From Alphaproteobacteria bacterium (GTDB lineage: Bacteria > Pseudomonadota > Alphaproteobacteria > RF32 > CAG-239), in the NCBI GenBank assembly GCA_015062585.1, contig SUUJ01000006.1, forward strand, positions 17,471-81,470: 64,000 bases of DNA. The letters are read 5' to 3'. The position numbers and the translations under genes are program-made. Shown here piece after piece: positions 36,417 through 46,300 of the stretch (the stretch's first letter is position 1; each line of letters opens with the position of its first letter). The notes under the pieces were generated by a model. It saw nothing but the letters and a program-made list of their open reading frames with translations. It did not search any database and had not been told where the DNA came from.

Positions 36417-36426
36417 GTGATTTAAG

Positions 36427-36466
36427 AAAAAAAAGGCGTCCATTAAAAAATGGCGCCTTTTTTTTT
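36427..36466 (+). terminator. Terminator after the 331-residue unknown gene
   Basis: Stem AAAAAGGCGTCCATT / AATGGCGCCTTTTT (one wobble) with an AAAA loop and a long T-run. Confidence 0.88.
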
Positions 36467-36471
36467 AAGCA

Positions 36472-36500
36472 TTGACCAAAGGCTAAAAAAATGCTATTAT
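36472..36500 (+). promoter_or_regulatory. Promoter of the 43-residue microprotein gene
   Basis: TTGACC and TATTAT are separated by 17 bases. The predicted start of transcription is about 20 bases upstream of the ATG at 36530, an unusually well-defined promoter for such a small gene. Confidence 0.65.
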
Positions 36501-36529
36501 AGTATTGTAATTTAAAAACTTATACAACT

Positions 36530-36661
36530 ATGAAGACATTATTAGAGATACTGCTTGACGGTATTTTGTTTCCTATATGGGAATTTGTTCTAGCTATGCT
36601 AGCTATATTCGCCGATTTTTGGTGGATATTCCTTATCGCAATTATAGCGGTGTTTATTTAA
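36530..36661 (+). CDS. 43-residue hydrophobic membrane microprotein
   Basis: A tiny gene of 44 codons whose product starts MKTLLEILLDG and ends IAVFI. It is almost wholly hydrophobic and aromatic (two Trp in a row, several Phe and Ile), with a Pro-Ile-Trp in the middle, so it is expected to cross the membrane once or twice. Support for coding is its own promoter (36472-36500), a start codon, and a strong terminator that begins at its last base. There is no Shine-Dalgarno sequence. Function unknown; toxin-like or regulatory membrane peptides are possible but unproven. Confidence 0.55.
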   Translation: MKTLLEILLDGILFPIWEFVLAMLAIFADFWWIFLIAIIAVFI

Positions 36662-36706
36662 ATAAGTATTTTTACCTTGAAAAAGATAAAAATACTTATT
36701 TTTTTT
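36661..36706 (+). terminator. Terminator of the microprotein gene
   Basis: A 16-base stem AATAAGTATTTTTACC / GATAAAAATACTTATT (one mismatch), then a T-run. Confidence 0.88.
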
Positions 36707-36743
36707 GTTTAATCTTGTGCAAAAGCTTGTCTAAAATTGTTTT

Positions 36744-36773
36744 TTGCTTGTGAAATCTATAAAATATTATAAA
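36744..36773 (+). promoter_or_regulatory. Candidate promoter of metG
   Basis: TTGCTT, 18 bases, TATAAA, about 45 bases upstream of the metG start. Confidence 0.45.
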
Positions 36774-36818
36774 TTATATAGGTTAATTGAATAAATATTT
36801 TCAGGAGTATGAATAAAA

Positions 36819-38507
36819 ATGTCTAAAATCTTAGTTACCTCTGCATTGCCTTATATAAACGGAGTACCTCATTTGGGGCATATGGTAGGCTGTTTATTGC
36901 CTTCGGATATATATGCCAGATTTATGCGAATGATGGAAAACGAGGTTTTATACATTGCCGGAACTGATGAACATGGTACAACATCGGAAGTAGGGGCGTT
37001 AAAGGCCGGTATGAGTATTGAAGAATATTGCGATATGTATCATCAAAAACACGCACAAACATATAAAGATTTTCGTTTGTCATTTGATTGTTTCGGTCGT
37101 ACTTCGTCAGAAGAAAACAAAGAAGCCACTTATCATATTTTTGAACAATTGGATAAAAACGGATATATTGAAGAGCGCACTATTAAGCAAGTTTATTCAA
37201 TTGATGATAAAATGTTTTTGGCTGACAGATATATTACCGGTACTTGTCCGTATTGCGGATATGACAAGGCCAGAGGCGATCAATGTGAAAATTGTACAAA
37301 AGTTTTGGAACCGACAGATTTGAAAGATGCCAGAAGCTCAATTTCAGGCTCTAAAAATTTGGAAGTCAGAGAAACTAAGCATTTATTCCTTAATTTGCCA
37401 AAATTGCAAAAAGAATTGGAAGCTTGGGTAAAAACTAAAGAACCGTTTTGGCCTGATGTGGCTTATACTATTGCACAAAAATGGCTTAAAGAAGGTTTGC
37501 AAGAAAGATGTATTACCCGTGATTTAAAATGGGGCTTTCCGGTAAATAAACCGGGATATGAAGACAAGGTTTTCTATGTTTGGTTTGATGCGCCAATCGG
37601 TTATATCGGTATTACCAAACAATGGGAAGCCCAAAATAAGGCTGAGCGCAATTGGAAAGATTGGTGGATGAATCCTGATGAGGTGCGCCATGTTGAGTTT
37701 ATGGGTAAAGATAATGTACCGTATCACTCAATTACATTTCCGGCAACCTTACTCGGTACTAAAGAAAACTGGACACAGGTTGATTTCTTGAAAGGATTCA
37801 GCTATTTGACCTATGAAGGCGGTAAGTTTTCCAAATCGGAAAACAGAGGTATTTTTGCCGAAGATGCGGTAAAAGAATTTGATGCAGATTATTGGAGATA
37901 TTGGTTGATTGCAAATGCTCCGGAAAGCTCGGATTCAGCATTTACATGGGATTTGTTTGCCGGTGCGGTTAACAAAGATTTGAACGGCGTTTTGGGTAAT
38001 TTCGTATCGCGTGTTTTGAAGATGACTTCATCGAAACTCGGAAATATAGTGCCTGAAGGCGGTGAAAATATTGAAGTTGATAATCAACTTATTGCCACAA
38101 TCAGAGAAAAGACTGATAATTATATCAAATATATGGAATTGATGGAATTTAGAAAAGCTATGGCCGAACTTCGAGCAATTTGGGTTGAAGGCAACAACTA
38201 TATTTCGGTTACAGAGCCTTGGGCTGTGATAAAAACCGATGAACAACGCGCAAAAGTTATTTTGCGTAATTGTATCAATTTGATTAGAATTTTTGCGATT
38301 TTGTCAGCTCCGATTATGCCGAATGTGGCGCAAAAAATGTTGGATAAATTGGGACAAAAGCTTATATCTTTGAAAAACTTTGGTATTGAAAAAGAAATGA
38401 CAGCCTTAAAAGGCGGTGAAAGTTTTGAAGTGGGGGATATGTTGTTTGAGCGTATCTCTGATGATAAACTTAATGAATTAAAAGAAAAATACGGGAGTGC
38501 TAAATAA
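36819..38507 (+). CDS. metG: Methionyl-tRNA synthetase
   Basis: Charges tRNA-Met. The 562-residue class I synthetase has HLGH at 18-21 (the HIGH motif), zinc cysteines 143, 146, 156 and 159 in the connective peptide, and KFSKS at 336-340 (KMSKS in most). There is no C-terminal tRNA-binding EMAP domain. Its ATG has AGGAG 13 bases upstream. In many alphaproteobacteria metG lies between holB and tatD; here it stands about 5 kb further on, after the adk and unknown genes. Confidence 0.96.
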   Translation: MSKILVTSALPYINGVPHLGHMVGCLLPSDIYARFMRMMENEVLYIAGTDEHGTTSEVGALKAGMSIEEYCDMYHQKHAQTYKDFRLSFDCFGRTSSEENKEATYHIFEQLDKNGYIEERTIKQVYSIDDKMFLADRYITGTCPYCGYDKARGDQCENCTKVLEPTDLKDARSSISGSKNLEVRETKHLFLNLPKLQKELEAWVKTKEPFWPDVAYTIAQKWLKEGLQERCITRDLKWGFPVNKPGYEDKVFYVWFDAPIGYIGITKQWEAQNKAERNWKDWWMNPDEVRHVEFMGKDNVPYHSITFPATLLGTKENWTQVDFLKGFSYLTYEGGKFSKSENRGIFAEDAVKEFDADYWRYWLIANAPESSDSAFTWDLFAGAVNKDLNGVLGNFVSRVLKMTSSKLGNIVPEGGENIEVDNQLIATIREKTDNYIKYMELMEFRKAMAELRAIWVEGNNYISVTEPWAVIKTDEQRAKVILRNCINLIRIFAILSAPIMPNVAQKMLDKLGQKLISLKNFGIEKEMTALKGGESFEVGDMLFERISDDKLNELKEKYGSAK

Positions 38508-39292
38508 TGGTCAGAAGAAGCGAAAGTGATGATTATCTCGGTCCTGCAAAAGGCGTGATGAAATGGATAAACAAGCTTTGCAGATTTGTATTATTTCCTT
38601 TTATTCATCCGCTTGTTTTTGTGATACTTTTGGCTGTTTTGGGCGGAGGAATAGTAGGAATTCACTATTACTTTGGTGTGGCGTATAAAGATATTCCGTC
38701 TTGGGTTTTGACTAAAAGCAAAGAGGGTTATCAATCCGTTGCGGGTAAATATAATGTTACAACCAAGGATTCTGAAACAGCTGATGATACAAAAGATGTA
38801 AAAGTATATCAGCAACCGGTTGTTTATGACAAGCCGACAAACATAAATCGTAAAGCTTTTAAAAAAGCTCAAGAAATACCGATAGATGTAAAAGCAACAG
38901 TTGAAGGCAAAAATATGCCTGATAAAGTTGAAGAAAAACAAATTGAAGATGAAAATGATATACTAGCGTATAAAAAAGATGATTCTTTCGGTTTGGTATA
39001 TGTTGAAAATCCGCGAGTTGTCAGAGGAAACATAGAGATAGTTAATGTTAATGAAGTGAAAGTAAACGGCGAAGTTATGTTTTTGTACGGTGTATATGCA
39101 AAACCGTCTTCAAGTAACGGAATGAGCGGAGCTACATATTTGCAAAGAATTACCGAAAATAAAGATGCAGAGTGTCATATAGTGGCTTTTACGCAAAATG
39201 CTGATTTGACGGCTATTTGTATTGTTGACGGCAAAAATATAAATCATCAGTTGGTAAAAGCCGGATATTCTCAAAATATTGGTCTGAAATAA
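38507..39292 (+). CDS. Membrane-anchored SNase-like protein
   Basis: A 261-residue protein overlapping the metG stop by one base. One membrane helix lies at about residues 28-56, with a basic cytoplasmic N-terminus. A Lys/Glu-rich linker follows, and the last 95 residues resemble a thermonuclease (SNase) fold: a beta-rich start (IEIVNVNEVKVNGEVMFLYGVYA), then IVDGKNINHQLVKAGYSQ, matching the SNase DG-x-NIN-x-LV-x-xG-(Y/F) end. Catalytic Arg and Glu residues are not obvious, so it may bind rather than cut nucleic acid. Probably co-transcribed with metG and trkH. Confidence 0.65.
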   Translation: MVRRSESDDYLGPAKGVMKWINKLCRFVLFPFIHPLVFVILLAVLGGGIVGIHYYFGVAYKDIPSWVLTKSKEGYQSVAGKYNVTTKDSETADDTKDVKVYQQPVVYDKPTNINRKAFKKAQEIPIDVKATVEGKNMPDKVEEKQIEDENDILAYKKDDSFGLVYVENPRVVRGNIEIVNVNEVKVNGEVMFLYGVYAKPSSSNGMSGATYLQRITENKDAECHIVAFTQNADLTAICIVDGKNINHQLVKAGYSQNIGLK

Positions 39293-39310
39293 TCTGAGGG
39301 CAGAACTGCT

Positions 39311-40744
39311 ATGTGGCAACCGGTTTTAATGATATGTGGTTATTTTATCAGCGTATTAGGAATAGCTATGCTGTTTCCTGCCGGTTTGGATATGTATTAT
39401 ACCAAAACAAATTGGTCGATATTTTTAAGTTCGTCTATTGTCACTATGTTTATCGGTTTGTCGTTATTTTTGGCAAACAGAGGTAAAATTAAAGAAATTT
39501 CAATCCAACAGGCATATTTGTTGACGGTATTGAGTTGGGTTTCGGTGATGTTGTTGGCGGCATTGCCTTTTAAGTTTTACGGAACACCTTGGGCTGATGC
39601 AATTTTTGAGGCGGCATCAGGTGTTTCGACAACAGGGGCCTCAATATATGCTGATGTCGAAGCTTTGCCTAAGGCAATATTGTTGTGGCGTGCGCTACTC
39701 AGTGGAATGGGCGGTGTCGGAATAGTTATTTTTGCCATAGCTATGTTACCGTTTTTGGGAATTGGCGGAATGCAGATTTTTCAAAGAGAAAATTCTGATG
39801 TAAATGAAAAATTTATGCCTAAAATCAGCTATATAGCAAAAAGAATTATTGGCGTTTATGTGGTTTTGATGGTGATTTGCGCCATATCATTAAAAAGTGC
39901 CGGAATGCCTTGGTTTGATGCTGTTTGTCATACTTTGACCACAATTTCGACCGGCGGTTTTTCGACAAAAAATAATTCTATCGGATTTTTTAACAGCGCT
40001 ACAATAGAATGGTTGGTTACTTTGTTTATGTTTTTGGGCGCTATTCCTTTGACTTTGTATCATAGTTTGTTAGCAACAAAAGATGTTCACTCATTGCGTT
40101 CCAGTCAAGTGTCAGCGTTTGTAAAAATTTTGGCGATATATATTACGGTTATGACAACTTGGTTGGTTTATAATGGTGTGTATGAGCCGTTTGAGGCTTT
40201 GAGATATGCAGCATTTAATATTGTGTCGGTGGTTACATCAACCGGTTATAATTCAGCAAATTGGCTGAATTGGGGTGCTTTTGCGGCAACGGCTTTTGTC
40301 ATTTTTGCGTTAACCGGAGGTTGTACGGGATCAACATCAGGCGGTATCAAAATATTCAGATGGCAAATTGTATTGGCACAGCTGAAGAGGGCGTTTGTGA
40401 TGACAACCGAGCCTAATCGATTGTTACCCTTAAAGGTAGACGGTATCAGTATCAGCCACAGTGTTGCGGGCTCAATATTTGTATTTTTTATTGCTTATGC
40501 TTTTAGTGTGGCAATAATTGCGTCGTTGGTTGCAATTAGCGGAGTTGATTTTGCTACGGCATTTAGTGCAACGATTGCTTGCATTACCAACTCAGGTCCC
40601 GGAAATACGCAAATTATCGGACCGGCAGGAAGTTATGAAAGCCTGTCTGATTATGTAAAATTTTTGCTGTCGTTTACCATGATTTTGGGCAGATTGGAAG
40701 TTTTGACCGTTTTGGTGCTGTTTACCAAGAGTTTTTGGCGATAA
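39311..40744 (+). CDS. trkH: Trk-type potassium uptake protein TrkH
   Basis: Potassium-translocating subunit of a Trk system. The 477-residue product has eleven or so membrane helices and four P-loop filters with the family residues: ASGVSTTGAS, TISTGGFSTKN, VTSTGYNSAN and ITNSGPGNTQ. It also has the typical GGCTGSTSGGIKIFR motif. It needs TrkA, whose gene is not in this window. The start has a GAGGGC box upstream. An independent metal/ion transport role for CorA, ZIP and TrkH would fit the same cell. Confidence 0.94.
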   Translation: MWQPVLMICGYFISVLGIAMLFPAGLDMYYTKTNWSIFLSSSIVTMFIGLSLFLANRGKIKEISIQQAYLLTVLSWVSVMLLAALPFKFYGTPWADAIFEAASGVSTTGASIYADVEALPKAILLWRALLSGMGGVGIVIFAIAMLPFLGIGGMQIFQRENSDVNEKFMPKISYIAKRIIGVYVVLMVICAISLKSAGMPWFDAVCHTLTTISTGGFSTKNNSIGFFNSATIEWLVTLFMFLGAIPLTLYHSLLATKDVHSLRSSQVSAFVKILAIYITVMTTWLVYNGVYEPFEALRYAAFNIVSVVTSTGYNSANWLNWGAFAATAFVIFALTGGCTGSTSGGIKIFRWQIVLAQLKRAFVMTTEPNRLLPLKVDGISISHSVAGSIFVFFIAYAFSVAIIASLVAISGVDFATAFSATIACITNSGPGNTQIIGPAGSYESLSDYVKFLLSFTMILGRLEVLTVLVLFTKSFWR

Positions 40745-40860
40745 TTTTTTATATATAAATGTTTTTTGTCTAAATTGTATTTACTTAATCTTAAAAATAT
40801 GATATTATAATGTCATAAGTTTGATGTGTATGTTGCATTTGTTTTTTGCGAGGGACTGCT

Positions 40861-43353
40861 ATGACTGAAGTTACAAAAGAACAAAAAGAATGGTTGCTTA
40901 AGAATAAATACATTGAAGAAAATACCAGTGAAGAAGATATAGTCAAGGCTTTTGAAAAGTATGCTGATGATTGGAAAAAATATCTTAATGATAAGCTCGA
41001 AGAAGCAAAGGGAAAGTTGGATGATTATTATAAGAAAAAGTATGAAGAAGAGAAAAACAATACAGCAACCGAGCAAAATGATGTATGGGCTTCTACAGAA
41101 TTTCAGGATTGGAAAAAAGATTATATAAAAAAGCATCCCGAAGATAAAGAAGTTCAAAAGCTAGTCGAAGAAATTGAAAGAATTAAAACCGCTATCGAGG
41201 CTTTAGAAAAAAATCAACCACAAGTACAAGCTACACAACAAGCACAAGATACACAACAAGCACAGTCACAGCAGACAACAGATCAACCGAAGCAAGATAC
41301 ACAACAAGCGCAGTCACAGCAAAAAACACAAACATTAGATGATAGGATAGAACAGGCTGAAAATGAGTTACTTGCTTATTTGGCGGGTGAATTTGCAAAA
41401 GATAGACAGCAGTATGAAGGAATGTGGCAAAGTGATGAATTTAAACAATATGTAGATAATTACGCCTCATCAGAAGAAGGTAAAAATGATGAAACCTATA
41501 AAGAGTTGTTTGCAAAATATAATGAATTAAAGGACGAAAAAGCTAATCAGCAAAAGGCACAAACATCTCAGAGACAAGTTAATTTACACGGATATACAAA
41601 AGAAGAAATAATTGCTTTTGCCGAAAATTATGCAGTCGGCAAGGCTGAACTGATGCCAATGGGATGGTATAATTTTGTAGAAGCTATAAATGGTTTGGGT
41701 AATGATATTCCTGATGACAAAAAAGCTTCGATTAACACTGCTAAAAATAAAGCCATGGCCGAAATAGGTGTTTTTGAAGAATATTTTGGTTTGGATAAGA
41801 TGCAAGATCCTGCCCAAATAGCCAAAAATATGGAACATCTTGATACGCTTTTGAAAGAGATGGATTTATCTAGCGGTAAAACTAAGCCAAAATACGAGAT
41901 TAACGAACCGGCAAAGGATAATACTGTTAAAATTCAAGTATGGAATTTGGAATATGTTGTATCCAAATTGCAAAGAAGTGATTTGGAATCTGAGGATAGA
42001 AAAAAGCTTATCCAAATGGCTGCACATTATGTAAACAGTGATAAGTTTCCAAATGTAAAATTCGATGGAGGTTCTGCTGAAGGAAAGGCAAAAGTACTAG
42101 GAAATAATGAGTGGTTGCTTGAGCTTTTGAAAAGCGAGAAAATAATTTTAGATGATGTTTTTAATAAGAAAAAAGAACATCTTGAAAGAAAAAAAGCGAA
42201 GTTTGAAGAGACTGTTTCTAATAAACAAGATTATAACGAAGAGTTAGACAATGCAAATGAGCTTTTAGATAGAATTGTATTCACAAGACCAAAGCACCTT
42301 AACAAAGCTTTTGGAATCAAAGGTGAGGAAAAAGAATATAATGAAAAATATCAACAAAAGCTTAAAGAACTGTTCAAAGAACAAGTAAAACAAGAAGTGT
42401 ATATACATTTGGCTAATACATTGCCGGAAGGTGAGATTACCAAAGAAAAATTTGAAGAAGAATATGCGCTGCGTTTGCAATCTAAGATATTGGGACTTCA
42501 AGGTATTGATGAATTTTATAAAACCGGTGGCGAAAAACCTAATACCGAGGAACAAATTAAAAAGCTTCTAGGTAATGAAAAAATTGTTATCAATAGTAGA
42601 GCATTAGCCAGTTTTCAGGCCGGTTCAATAGCTCTTACCAGTAAAGCCATAAGTTTGATGCAAAGGCGAAAAGGTTTTGAAAAAATTGCTGAAAAACTCA
42701 ACGAGAGAAATAAAAATATTAGTTATGAAGCAAGTAATCTACACGGAGTATGGATTTCGACAGCAATATCTTCTTTAAAATCTGTCGGATGGATGGGGTT
42801 GTATAGTATAGTCGGCAATATTCCTGGAGGAATCGCTGCTGTTTCCGGTGTGACATTTGGTATGCAAGTAATTGCTTTGGTTAAAGATGTTAAAGCAAAA
42901 AAACAGCAGGCAGAAGCAAATTTTGAAAAATTGACATTTAGAAAATATGTGTCTGAAAACAAGTTGCGAATTGGCGGACTGTTGCTCAGTGGTACCAGTG
43001 CGGCTTTGAGTACGGCATCTATATTTTGTCCGCCGTTGATTCCTATTAGAACAGCTATTATGTATACCGGTGGTGCATTGCTTGGTGCAGGAACAATTAT
43101 AGCTGCAGTTAAAGCTGCTCCAAAAGGTAAGAAATTGAAGGCTTTTTTCTCTTCTTTGATGGTTACGGCTTCATCTTATACCGGTATGGCGCTTGGTATG
43201 GCTATGGCTGATAATCAAGCTCAACCCGCAGATACTGAAAGTGCGACAAATCCAGGAAATACGGTATCTAATGAGAGTGGAGGATTTTTTGATAATATTT
43301 TGGATAATGTTAAAGGATGGCTTGGTATTGAAAACCACAAGAACAACAGTTGA
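40861..43353 (+). CDS. Large Gln-rich unknown protein, first of an overlapping pair
   Basis: Not recognised; 830 residues from the ATG at 40861 (an in-frame TTG at 40846 is less likely because GCGAGGG precedes the ATG). The N-terminal half is charged coiled-coil-like sequence with a Gln-rich linker (DTQQAQSQQ repeated, residues about 120-165). A motif with the pattern W-x-S-x-E-F occurs at about 76 and again near 190, suggesting an internal duplication. The C-terminal 180 residues have four to five hydrophobic helices (around SVGWMGLYSIVGNIPGGIAAVSG and RIGGLLLSGTSAAL), so it may sit in a membrane. It overlaps the next frame by 4 bases (TTGA). Function unknown. Confidence 0.75.
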   Translation: MTEVTKEQKEWLLKNKYIEENTSEEDIVKAFEKYADDWKKYLNDKLEEAKGKLDDYYKKKYEEEKNNTATEQNDVWASTEFQDWKKDYIKKHPEDKEVQKLVEEIERIKTAIEALEKNQPQVQATQQAQDTQQAQSQQTTDQPKQDTQQAQSQQKTQTLDDRIEQAENELLAYLAGEFAKDRQQYEGMWQSDEFKQYVDNYASSEEGKNDETYKELFAKYNELKDEKANQQKAQTSQRQVNLHGYTKEEIIAFAENYAVGKAELMPMGWYNFVEAINGLGNDIPDDKKASINTAKNKAMAEIGVFEEYFGLDKMQDPAQIAKNMEHLDTLLKEMDLSSGKTKPKYEINEPAKDNTVKIQVWNLEYVVSKLQRSDLESEDRKKLIQMAAHYVNSDKFPNVKFDGGSAEGKAKVLGNNEWLLELLKSEKIILDDVFNKKKEHLERKKAKFEETVSNKQDYNEELDNANELLDRIVFTRPKHLNKAFGIKGEEKEYNEKYQQKLKELFKEQVKQEVYIHLANTLPEGEITKEKFEEEYALRLQSKILGLQGIDEFYKTGGEKPNTEEQIKKLLGNEKIVINSRALASFQAGSIALTSKAISLMQRRKGFEKIAEKLNERNKNISYEASNLHGVWISTAISSLKSVGWMGLYSIVGNIPGGIAAVSGVTFGMQVIALVKDVKAKKQQAEANFEKLTFRKYVSENKLRIGGLLLSGTSAALSTASIFCPPLIPIRTAIMYTGGALLGAGTIIAAVKAAPKGKKLKAFFSSLMVTASSYTGMALGMAMADNQAQPADTESATNPGNTVSNESGGFFDNILDNVKGWLGIENHKNNS
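41245..41273 (+). repeat. 29-base direct repeat inside the large ORF, copy 1
   Basis: Encodes QDTQQAQSQQ. A copy lies at 41293-41321, differing by one base. The two copies are 48 bases apart start to start, in frame. Confidence 0.85.
41293..41321 (+). repeat. 29-base direct repeat inside the large ORF, copy 2
   Basis: Same sequence as copy 1 except one A/G difference; also in frame and Gln-coding. Confidence 0.85.
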
Positions 43354-46300
43354 GTGATGTGAAAGGCGATGAGCAAACGCGTATAGTGGATCCTTTAGAC
43401 AAAGAAAAAGATTTAGCGGCAAATGTTGTTAATGGTGATCCTTCAAATGTTGAGGTTACGGTTGAAAATATTGAGGCAACACAAAATACAGAAACGAAAT
43501 ATGGTGACTTGACCAAAGAACAAATGATAAGGATGTTTGAAGCTGATAATGCAGATGTTGTTAAATATTTGAAAGATAATCATGTTATTGCAGCTGATGT
43601 TACAGAGTTCGGTGAGAGTAAACTTGTTGCTTTGTTAGATAGCGGACAGTTACAAAATCATTATGAAGCGCTTTCCGGAATATATGAAAATAATTTTTAT
43701 GAGAATGGAAGTATTAAACCTGATTCTTGGCTAAATGATGTTTATTCGACAACACAAGAAGAAACTGTAACTAGTCAAGACGAAACTATAAATAACAATA
43801 CAACAATTCCGGAAAATGGACAAGAGGATGTTGCTACAGCTCCATATGCTGATAGTCAACCATGGCATAATTCCAATTTTGATCCTAACGCAAGTGATGC
43901 CAATTCGGGATATGATGTAACTTTTACAGATAACAATTTAGAAACTTTGCGAGATGAAAAAGGATTATATAAGCAATATACATTTAATAGCGGAGAAGCT
44001 GATCAACAAGTTGTCAAGGTATATGCCAATGGTGACAAAGAAGTTACACAATATGAAAATGGTAAACCATATTACATAGAAAATATATATACTATGGAAA
44101 ATGGTGTTGAAGTAGAAGATATTGTTCCGGCACCAGGTTCTGATTTTGGAGCAAACGCGAATATAGTACATAATTGGGATTATAAGTCTCCTGATAATAT
44201 TAAAATAACGGTACAAGAACATACAGACGGATCAATTTCAATAATGATGAATGATACTAATAATGGTTCTGCAAGATCTGAAACTTATGTTAATGGCGAA
44301 TTAACAGAGGCTAAAGTTTATGATGCAACAGTTAATAAATTTGTACAGGTTGAAAATTTATCACCAGATTCTAAAATAGTAGAAATGCTTGGAGAAAATC
44401 ATCCGGCTTCCCAAGGTTTAGATGGCTCTGCATTAGAAATTGACCAACAAGGTCAACAAGGTCAACAAGGACAACAAGGTCAACCTAACGATAATAACAC
44501 AACAGTTGATCCTAGTGTTAATAATCTTTCGGATGATTTTAAGGCAAAGTTACCTAATGATTCACATGTTGTAAAAGTAGAAACTGTGACTGGTGAACTT
44601 GGAGAAACGACAACCACAATTCATACTGAAAACGGTATATTTGTAGATTTTGGAAATAATGATATGACCGGTATTGCGGTTGTTGATGGTGAACTTAAAG
44701 TATATGATGAAGGTGGATTAGTTGATTATAATCCTGAAAATGAAGCCCATAAAACTATAGTAGATAATTGTCAAACATTGTTAGGAGAGGGAGAGGAAGC
44801 GGCAGAACTATCAACAAAAATTGATGAACTTCAAATACCATCTGATACTCAGAAAGCAAATATTCCTAACGAGAAAATTGATGAAAATAATATACAAGGT
44901 AATAATTTATTGGGTGATGAGGGAGAAAAAGAGGGGGCATCTAATATTACTACAAGATTAGAAGAAGGTGTAACCAGTAGCATAGATGCTTATTTGAATG
45001 AAAATAGTGCGAATCAAGAATATCAAGAAGCATTAAACAAAAGAGGACTTAATAATGTAGAAAATCTTGAAAAGATGATACGAACTTATGATAAAACCAT
45101 TAATGGCGATTTGGTTGAAAAAACACAAACAGTTTTCAGTATTGATAAGGCTGATAACGGTTATGGTATGACAACGAGCAAAGGTGAAGTAGCTACACTG
45201 GTATTTGGTGAAAATGGTCCTGAGTATAGTATCGGTACTATTGATGGTGAAACTAGAAATATGACTTATGATGAAGCTAAAGCTATGTCAAACGATATTA
45301 GAAATACCAACAGATTGAATGCTCATGATATGATAACACTAGATAAAACTTTGTATCAGGAATATCGGGATGAGTATATTGCTGATCATTTGCCTGAAGG
45401 ATTTGAAAAAACATCTGATACCAAAGTTATTCACGATGAAAATACAGGATTTAGTATTGTTGCAGATGCAAAAGGCGTTTTTGAAGTAGATAGTAATGGT
45501 ACTGTGAGAGGTTTCACTATTGATGAAAGTGGAAATAAAACATTATATAATCAAGGAGAAATAGTCGATAATTTGAAGGATCTGGATTATCTTGATCGTT
45601 TTATTCCAAATGAAGTAGAAACACAAGCAATAGAATCTTTGCAAGCAACAGAAACTAATGATATTGATACAAGTGATGTGTCACCGCAATTACCTGAAAG
45701 TTTTAAAAATACAGAATATCAAGTGATTGAGCAAAATGGATCAACGATATCAGTAAGTGCCAGCGGAATATTTATGACGGGCGATGAGGGAAAAACAATT
45801 GGTATTACAATTGATGGAAATAATCAAATAAGAGCTTATTTAAATGGAAAAGAACAAGATATTTTAAATGAACAAAATATACAGAAGATGCTCGGGATTG
45901 CTCAAACAATTGATAATGATTCAGCTAAAGCTTTTAGTGATAGATTATCAGGTGATTATACCTATAATAGTTCTACTTATGGTGAATACTCCCATTCTGT
46001 AAATGTGGATGATAATGGTAATAGAGTTGAAACTGACATTTACAAAAATATTAATCAAGAAGATGTTACTAAAACAACCTCATATAATGGCAATAATGTA
46101 AGTGAGATAAGAACTATTACTCAAGGTGAAAATGTTCATAATATTGAGACACAGAGTGAATTTAATGACAAAGGTGAGCCTCAAAAAACAACAAGACTTG
46201 CCCTAAAAGGTGCCAACCCAAATTATACTGAAAATGTTATTCATGCAAATGGTCAAGAAACATCAACCATAAGCTTTTTTGATGAGGCAGGTAATGAAAC

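Noticed and set aside
43330..43353. Programmed −1 frameshift between the two giant ORFs
   Set aside because: No X-XXY-YYZ heptamer or clear downstream stimulator was found; kept only as one of several explanations of the overlap.
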